NCBI GenBank assembly: GCA_963975425.1
Contig: CAXBGS010000002.1
Span: forward strand, 620,001 to 684,000
Origin: CAXBGS01 sp963975425
GTDB taxonomy: Bacteria; Planctomycetota; Planctomycetia; Pirellulales; Pirellulaceae
DNA: 64,000 bases
Reading direction: 5' to 3'
Within the stretch, counting starts at the first letter, position 1. The number at the start of each line of letters is the position of its first letter. Below are positions 59,993 to 64,000 of this stretch, in pieces. The translations under genes and the position numbers were made by a program. Under the pieces are notes generated by a model that was given only the letters and a program-made list of their open reading frames with translations, was not told the origin of the DNA and made no database searches.

Positions 59993-61534
59993 TTAGCTGG
60001 CTGTTAGGCTCAATCGATAGTTGTACGCTTCGACGGCAGCGTCACGCGCCGCACAGTCGGGCAATTCGGTCATCTCGCGAAGCAAATCGAGCGTCTTTTC
60101 GCTACGTGCTTTCGCCATGGCATGGGCGGCAAGTATCCGCGCCTCTTGGTGATCTTCGTGCGAAATATGGTCGAACAGGTCCACCAGGTCGTCCACGGCG
60201 GCCAACGCATCGGCAGCACCGATCGCGGCAATTCGTTTTTTCAGCACCGGATGCCGCAGCCCGTCACGGATTTGGCCGATAGCGTCGGAGTCCACTCGTC
60301 GGACAACCTTGCCGATGTCGCTCGCTTCGTGGTCCTCAAATTCATCGAACCGTGGCAAGACGTCCGCCACGTTCAATGCGCCGAGAATGCGTCGCGTTCC
60401 ACGAACAATGGCGTCATCATCGTGCCCCAATTGATCGATCAACCGAGATAGCAACCGAGATTTTTCGTCGGCCTGAACTTTGCCATCATCGTCTTCGGCA
60501 ATCACAAAGATGGCGGGAAGCCAAAATTCAAAACTGGGCGTTTCGGTTCGGTTTAGACCTGCCAATCCCGCTTCCGGGCACCCGGGTCCGCCCAGTTCGA
60601 TGGCGGTGACGACAACATGCAATTGCTTGGTAATGTCTTGAGCCGCTGCGATATAGACGTGCGCGAGAGCGGCACGACGTTCCGGCGGCAGGCTCCGCAT
60701 CAACTGTTCGCCGCCGCGACAACTCATCGGAATACCGATTGCGTTCAAATTGCGGACCACGACTGCACTGGGGTTGTTCGTGGTCGTTCGCAGTAAAGCC
60801 TCGCGGCAGGAATCATCGGGACGTCGACTGATGATTTCCACCACTTGTTGTGAGATCTTGCGACGATGCAGGAACCCAGTCAGCAGTTCGACGACGCTGT
60901 ATTGCTGGCTTTCTTCCAGTCGAATCAGCAACGGCTTGGCCGTCGGTTGCTCAGGGTCAAGCGCCGTGCGCAGGGTGGTGTCGCTCCAAGCCGAGACCAT
61001 CAAAAACGCATCGACAAGATCATCATTTCGATGCATCGAAAGACAGCGAACCGACGTATCAAGCCTGGCCACGATCGGACGGCGAATGGTCGACGGATCG
61101 CGATTGTGCCGAGCTTCGAACCCAAGGTTTTTCGCGATTGCTAAAACCATTTCCGTCGCCTCGTGGCGAACCGAGCGAGAACGATGCGACTCGGCCAATT
61201 CAATGATCGGCAACACGACGTCATGCAGCTGAACATCTTGAGCGGCTTTGATGGCCGCGACAATCGTGTCTTTGTCCGATTTCAGGGCATCCAAAACGGC
61301 GTCGAGCAGCCATTTCGGCGACGACTTGAGCGCCGCAATATTGTCCTCATCCAGATGGGACCAAACCTTTAACAACTCGGCGGCGCCGTGCTTTTCGGGA
61401 CGTTGCAGCAATGCGGACAGGGCCCGACGACGTATATATTTATCCCCATCCTTGATCGCTCCGATCAGGACGTCGACAGCAGAAACGTTATGGGTCTCTG
61501 CGAGCGTTTGAAATGTTACATCAAGTCCGTGCAT
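59993..61534 (-). CDS. HEAT-repeat protein
   Basis: 513 aa from ATG 61534 (HGLDVTFQTLAETHNVSAVD); an in-frame ATG at 61585 is the alternative. It consists mostly of paired helices of HEAT/PBS-lyase type: VDVLIGAIKDGDKYIRRRALSALLQ, LPIIELAESHRSRSVRHEATEMVLAIA, LKKRIAAIGAADALAAVDDLVDLF and EARILAAHAMAKARSEKTLDLL. Such solenoids mediate protein-protein contacts. No enzyme domain or signal peptide is present, so it is probably cytoplasmic, working with the membrane protein encoded downstream. Confidence 0.8.
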   Translation of the reverse strand: MHGLDVTFQTLAETHNVSAVDVLIGAIKDGDKYIRRRALSALLQRPEKHGAAELLKVWSHLDEDNIAALKSSPKWLLDAVLDALKSDKDTIVAAIKAAQDVQLHDVVLPIIELAESHRSRSVRHEATEMVLAIAKNLGFEARHNRDPSTIRRPIVARLDTSVRCLSMHRNDDLVDAFLMVSAWSDTTLRTALDPEQPTAKPLLIRLEESQQYSVVELLTGFLHRRKISQQVVEIISRRPDDSCREALLRTTTNNPSAVVVRNLNAIGIPMSCRGGEQLMRSLPPERRAALAHVYIAAAQDITKQLHVVVTAIELGGPGCPEAGLAGLNRTETPSFEFWLPAIFVIAEDDDGKVQADEKSRLLSRLIDQLGHDDDAIVRGTRRILGALNVADVLPRFDEFEDHEASDIGKVVRRVDSDAIGQIRDGLRHPVLKKRIAAIGAADALAAVDDLVDLFDHISHEDHQEARILAAHAMAKARSEKTLDLLREMTELPDCAARDAAVEAYNYRLSLTAS

Positions 61535-61928
61535 AGTCCGGTCCGGCGGCCGAGGAATCAATGAGTGATTCGCATGACGACCCATCAGCGGTGCTGGGAT
61601 ATTCGCCGATCAACTTTACGTCTTGGGCACCAGCGAGGTATTGCCAACCGACGAATCATCAATCGAAAACGGCAGCCCGATTGGTATTTCCGGCCCAGCC
61701 CGCACAATCGCTCGCTCGCGCGACAATCCGCATCCCGCGACATCTCGCCGCGATGACCGTCATCGCCAAAAATTGGCGGGGGTTGAGCAAACAATTAGAC
61801 GCGACCGTATAATGAGATTCCGTCGCCGGATTTACCCGCAGTCATTCTGGCGGCCCCTCATGCCAACTTTGCCGCTGATGCGCGATAACGCTTTCGCCGC
61901 AATCAGGGCATCCAATCGAACTTGCGTG
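61535..61928. other. Divergent intergenic region upstream of the HEAT-repeat and 93-aa genes
   Basis: 394 bases without a gene I can support. Frames that extend through it lack motifs. A plausible plus-strand promoter lies at 61783-61813. Confidence 0.5.
61783..61813 (+). promoter_or_regulatory. Sigma-70-like promoter for the 93-aa gene
   Basis: TTGAGC (61783-61788) and TATAAT (61808-61813) are separated by 19 bases. The -10 is a perfect consensus; the spacing is long. It lies 115 bases before the ATG at 61929. Confidence 0.4.
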
Positions 61929-62210
61929 ATGAAAATCGAATTGCATCAAGAAACGAACGCTGCCGAAATCTTTGACCATTCATTCTTGGACATCCGGGCA
62001 AAGCTGCTCGAGATTGCCGCTGTCCTGGACCGCGTCGATCGAGCGTCCGATGATGGCGAGCCTTTGCCAAGAAATCCGAACGACCAGCGTGGAAAGATCG
62101 ATGATGCCATCCGCATCTTACTGAGTGAAGGTCCAGACCGTGCGGCACGACTGCAGCGACTTTTCTCGCGAGAATACGAAAGTGACTGGCGAAACAAAAT
62201 GCAACTCTAA
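61929..62210 (+). CDS. Small cytoplasmic protein of unknown function
   Basis: 93 aa from ATG 61929; the frame continues upstream to 61623 but with Arg/Pro-rich, non-protein-like sequence. It reads KIELHQETNAAEIFDHSFLD, IRAKLLEIAAVLDRVDRA, then NDQRGKIDDAIRILLSEGPD and RLQRLFSREYESDW: mostly amphipathic helix, no signal, no cysteine. The TatD-family gene follows after 156 bases on the same strand, suggesting a functional pair. Not recognised by name. Confidence 0.65.
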   Translation: MKIELHQETNAAEIFDHSFLDIRAKLLEIAAVLDRVDRASDDGEPLPRNPNDQRGKIDDAIRILLSEGPDRAARLQRLFSREYESDWRNKMQL

Positions 62211-62366
62211 CCAGATCGTTTGATCGAAGCCGTTTCATCCATGTCGGTGATGAACCATACCTGTTTGGATCATCGCCTGCTGCGATCAACCGCTTCAAAA
62301 CCCAGCGGTCTTGTGCCGGACAGAGACTGACTTCCTCGTTCTCGTTTCAATCTAAGTTGACAAGTT

Positions 62367-63200
62367 ATGGATTACATCGACCCCCATATTCATATGGTTT
62401 CACGGACGACCGATGATTACGCGACGCTGGCGAGAATGGGATGCGTCGCGATGAGCGAACCGGCATTTTGGGCCGGGTTTGATCGTGGCAGCGTCGATGG
62501 CTTTCGCGACTACTTCCGTCAACTGACCGAGGTCGAACCCAAGCGCGCCGCCGCCTATGGCATCCAGCATTACACGTGGCTTTGCATCAACGCCAAGGAA
62601 GCCGAGAACGTCTCGTTGTCGCGCGACGTGATTGCAATGATCCCCGAATTCTTAGACGAACCCAACGTCCTTGGCATCGGCGAAATCGGCCTGAATAAGA
62701 ACACCAAGAACGAAGCGACCATCTTTCTGGAACACCTCGATGTCGCCGTTAAGTATGAACAGTCAATCTTGATCCACACGCCGCACCTGGAAGACAAGTA
62801 TCAGGGCACGCGCATGATCCTTGATATGCTTTGTGACGATTCGCGAATCGATCGCTCGCGCGTCTTGGTCGACCATGTCGAAGAACATACGATCGGCGAA
62901 GTGCTTGATCGCGGTTTCTGGGCGGGCATGACACTTTATCCTGTCACGAAATGCACGCCCCAGCGTGCCGTTGACATGATCGAGACGTACGGCTCGGACC
63001 GACTGATGGCAAATTCGGCGGGTGATTGGGGACCGAGCAAACCGACGGCCGTTCCTGATTTGATTTTTGAAATGAGACGTCGCGGTCATAGTGAAGCAAC
63101 CATTCGCAAAGTCGTGTACGAGAATCCGCTGCAGTTCTTTGCTCAAAGCCCCAACTTTTCTTTCACACCGCGCGAATCGACGCCCGAGCGGTCGCATTAG
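62367..63200 (+). CDS. TatD-family metal-dependent hydrolase, EboB-like
   Basis: 277 aa. The amidohydrolase fold has DPHIHMVSRTTDDY at residues 5-18 with the metal-binding HxH, GEIGLNK near 110, LIHTPH near 133, VLVDHVEEHT near 172 and MANSAGDWG near 218 with a metal Asp. The phrase DPHIHMVSRTTDDYATLARMGCVAMSEPAFW matches my recollection of the TatD relatives in ebo clusters (EboB) more than DNase TatD. No other ebo genes are in the window. It probably hydrolyses a small metabolite; the substrate is unknown. Confidence 0.85.
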   Translation: MDYIDPHIHMVSRTTDDYATLARMGCVAMSEPAFWAGFDRGSVDGFRDYFRQLTEVEPKRAAAYGIQHYTWLCINAKEAENVSLSRDVIAMIPEFLDEPNVLGIGEIGLNKNTKNEATIFLEHLDVAVKYEQSILIHTPHLEDKYQGTRMILDMLCDDSRIDRSRVLVDHVEEHTIGEVLDRGFWAGMTLYPVTKCTPQRAVDMIETYGSDRLMANSAGDWGPSKPTAVPDLIFEMRRRGHSEATIRKVVYENPLQFFAQSPNFSFTPRESTPERSH

Positions 63201-63249
63201 CGAACGAAAAACAGAGACTTGCCTTTCGCCGCTGAATCGCATGACGTAC

Positions 63250-63277
63250 CTTGGCGGTTTGCAACTGTACCGCCAAG
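63250..63277 (+). other. Perfect 9-bp stem-loop in the permease leader
   Basis: CTTGGCGGT (63250-63258) pairs with ACCGCCAAG (63269-63277) over a 10-base loop, 12 bases before the permease ATG. It could affect translation initiation. Confidence 0.55.
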
Positions 63278-63289
63278 ACGGCAATCGTG

Positions 63290-64000
63290 ATGAGCCAAGT
63301 ATCGCAGAGAGGCGACGGAAACCAATTCGGCACGTTTGCCGGCGTCTTTACGCCCTGCGTCTTGACGATCCTGGGCGTCATCATGTTCCTGCGGTTTGGC
63401 GTGGTCGTGGGCCAAGCCGGTTTGTGGGCGGCGCTACTGATCGTGCTGGCCAGCAAGCTGATCACACTGCTGACCACGCTGTCGCTATCGGCAATTGCGA
63501 CAAACACGAAAGTGGAAGGCGGCGGTGCTTACTTTCTGATCAGCCGCAGCCTGGGCCCCGAGTTCGGCGGTGCGATCGGGGTCTTGTTCTTTGCCGCGCA
63601 AGCCTTGTCGGTCGCGATGTACGTGATCGGATTCACCGAAGCTTTGGTCGCGTACCTGCCGGCTGCGGTCTCACCACTGCTGGTGGCATCGATCACCAAT
63701 ATGGCCGTCTTTGTGTGCGTGTCTATTGGCGCAGGCTGGACGCTGCGAATTCAGTTTTTCATCCTCGGCGCGGTGGTGTTATCGCTGGCATCCTTTGCGG
63801 TGGGAGCCATGGGATCGTTCGACTGGCAGTTGCTGCGTGAAAACAGCGGACCGGGATTCGAGGGCGAAACGTTCTGGACGATGTTCGCGTTGTTCTTTCC
63901 CGCGGTGACAGGGATCATGGCCGGCGCGAACATGTCGGGGGACCTGAAGGACCCGGCACGTTCGATCCCGCGAGGCACGCTTGCGGCGGTGGTGGTCACC
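63290..64000 (+). CDS. Amino acid permease / cation-chloride cotransporter-type transporter (3'-truncated)
   Basis: ATG 63290 opens a frame that remains open to the window end (237 codons). It begins FGTFAGVFTPCVLTILGVIMFLRFGVVVGQAGLW, the start of the APC/SLC12 fold, then TLSLSAIATNTKVEGGGAYFLISRSLGPEFGGAIGVLFF and ALFFPAVTGIMAGANMSGDLKDPARSIPRGT, which strongly resembles Na-K-Cl cotransporter proteins. Seven or so helices are visible. Bacterial members may carry amino acids or ions. The C-terminal part lies beyond the window. Confidence 0.9.
   Translation, partial: MSQVSQRGDGNQFGTFAGVFTPCVLTILGVIMFLRFGVVVGQAGLWAALLIVLASKLITLLTTLSLSAIATNTKVEGGGAYFLISRSLGPEFGGAIGVLFFAAQALSVAMYVIGFTEALVAYLPAAVSPLLVASITNMAVFVCVSIGAGWTLRIQFFILGAVVLSLASFAVGAMGSFDWQLLRENSGPGFEGETFWTMFALFFPAVTGIMAGANMSGDLKDPARSIPRGTLAAVVVT

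Overview
The window reads as a chromosome segment from a planctomycete, most likely of the Pirellulaceae (Rhodopirellula-like). This rests on content rather than any search: an alternative complex III/caa3 oxidase locus, two PEP-CTERM surface proteins, a Tat-exported Gfo/Idh/MocA oxidoreductase, a DUF4332-type ATPase-like giant protein, B12-dependent ribonucleotide reductase, a multi-domain spermidine-synthase-like protein, frequent GTG/TTG starts, and loosely packed genes in short operons. No tRNA, rRNA, CRISPR array, insertion sequence or prophage was seen.

Layout. 1-9.0 kb: a partial Tex gene, a stand-alone M41-type peptidase, a Gfo/Idh/MocA oxidoreductase, rnpA, a PEP-CTERM protein and a CPBP membrane protease (all minus), then an ArsR regulator translationally coupled to folK (plus). 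9.2-23.9 kb: one long plus-strand respiratory locus encoding quinol:cytochrome c oxidoreductase (ActA, ActB, ActC, fused ActD-ActE, ActF), a small orphan membrane protein, a Sco copper chaperone and caa3 cytochrome oxidase subunits II, I, III and IV. Electrons would pass from quinol through ActB/ActA/ActE hemes to the CoxB cytochrome domain and CuA, then to an A2-type subunit I. 23.9-26 kb: a TIM-barrel isomerase-like protein and a response regulator/GGDEF protein.

26-30.4 kb (minus): ketosynthase, acyl carrier protein and CrtI-like flavoprotein, preceded by an OleD-like reductase; an intrinsic terminator-like hairpin separates the OleD-like gene from the ketosynthase. This looks like a specialised acyl-chain pathway and is the best candidate for under-described biochemistry here. 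30.6-36.3 kb: a lipoprotein and a divergent 1504-aa SMC/Rad50-like protein with two DUF4332 domains and a decayed ATPase C-half. 36.7-40.7 kb: nrdJ and a 964-base gap with a perfect 20-bp palindrome and a gene remnant. 40.7-45.5 kb: an antiporter fused to a PTS EIIA-like domain, then a sugar-acid dehydratase and DapA-family aldolase pair. 45.5-51 kb: a TPR protein, a 1.6-kb gap and an 809-aa PEP-CTERM protein with a very strong terminator. 51-57 kb: a polytopic TMTC-like protein and a giant membrane/spermidine-synthase-like fusion. 56.9-64 kb: divergent queE/queF, a second TIM-barrel isomerase, SlyX, a membrane protein/HEAT-repeat pair, a small conserved-looking protein, an EboB-like TatD hydrolase and a partial cation-chloride-cotransporter-type permease.

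The most pervasive unexplained pattern is that many gene gaps carry 2-4 degenerate tandem copies of an unrelated 12-25-bp unit, several of them starting at or next to a stop codon.
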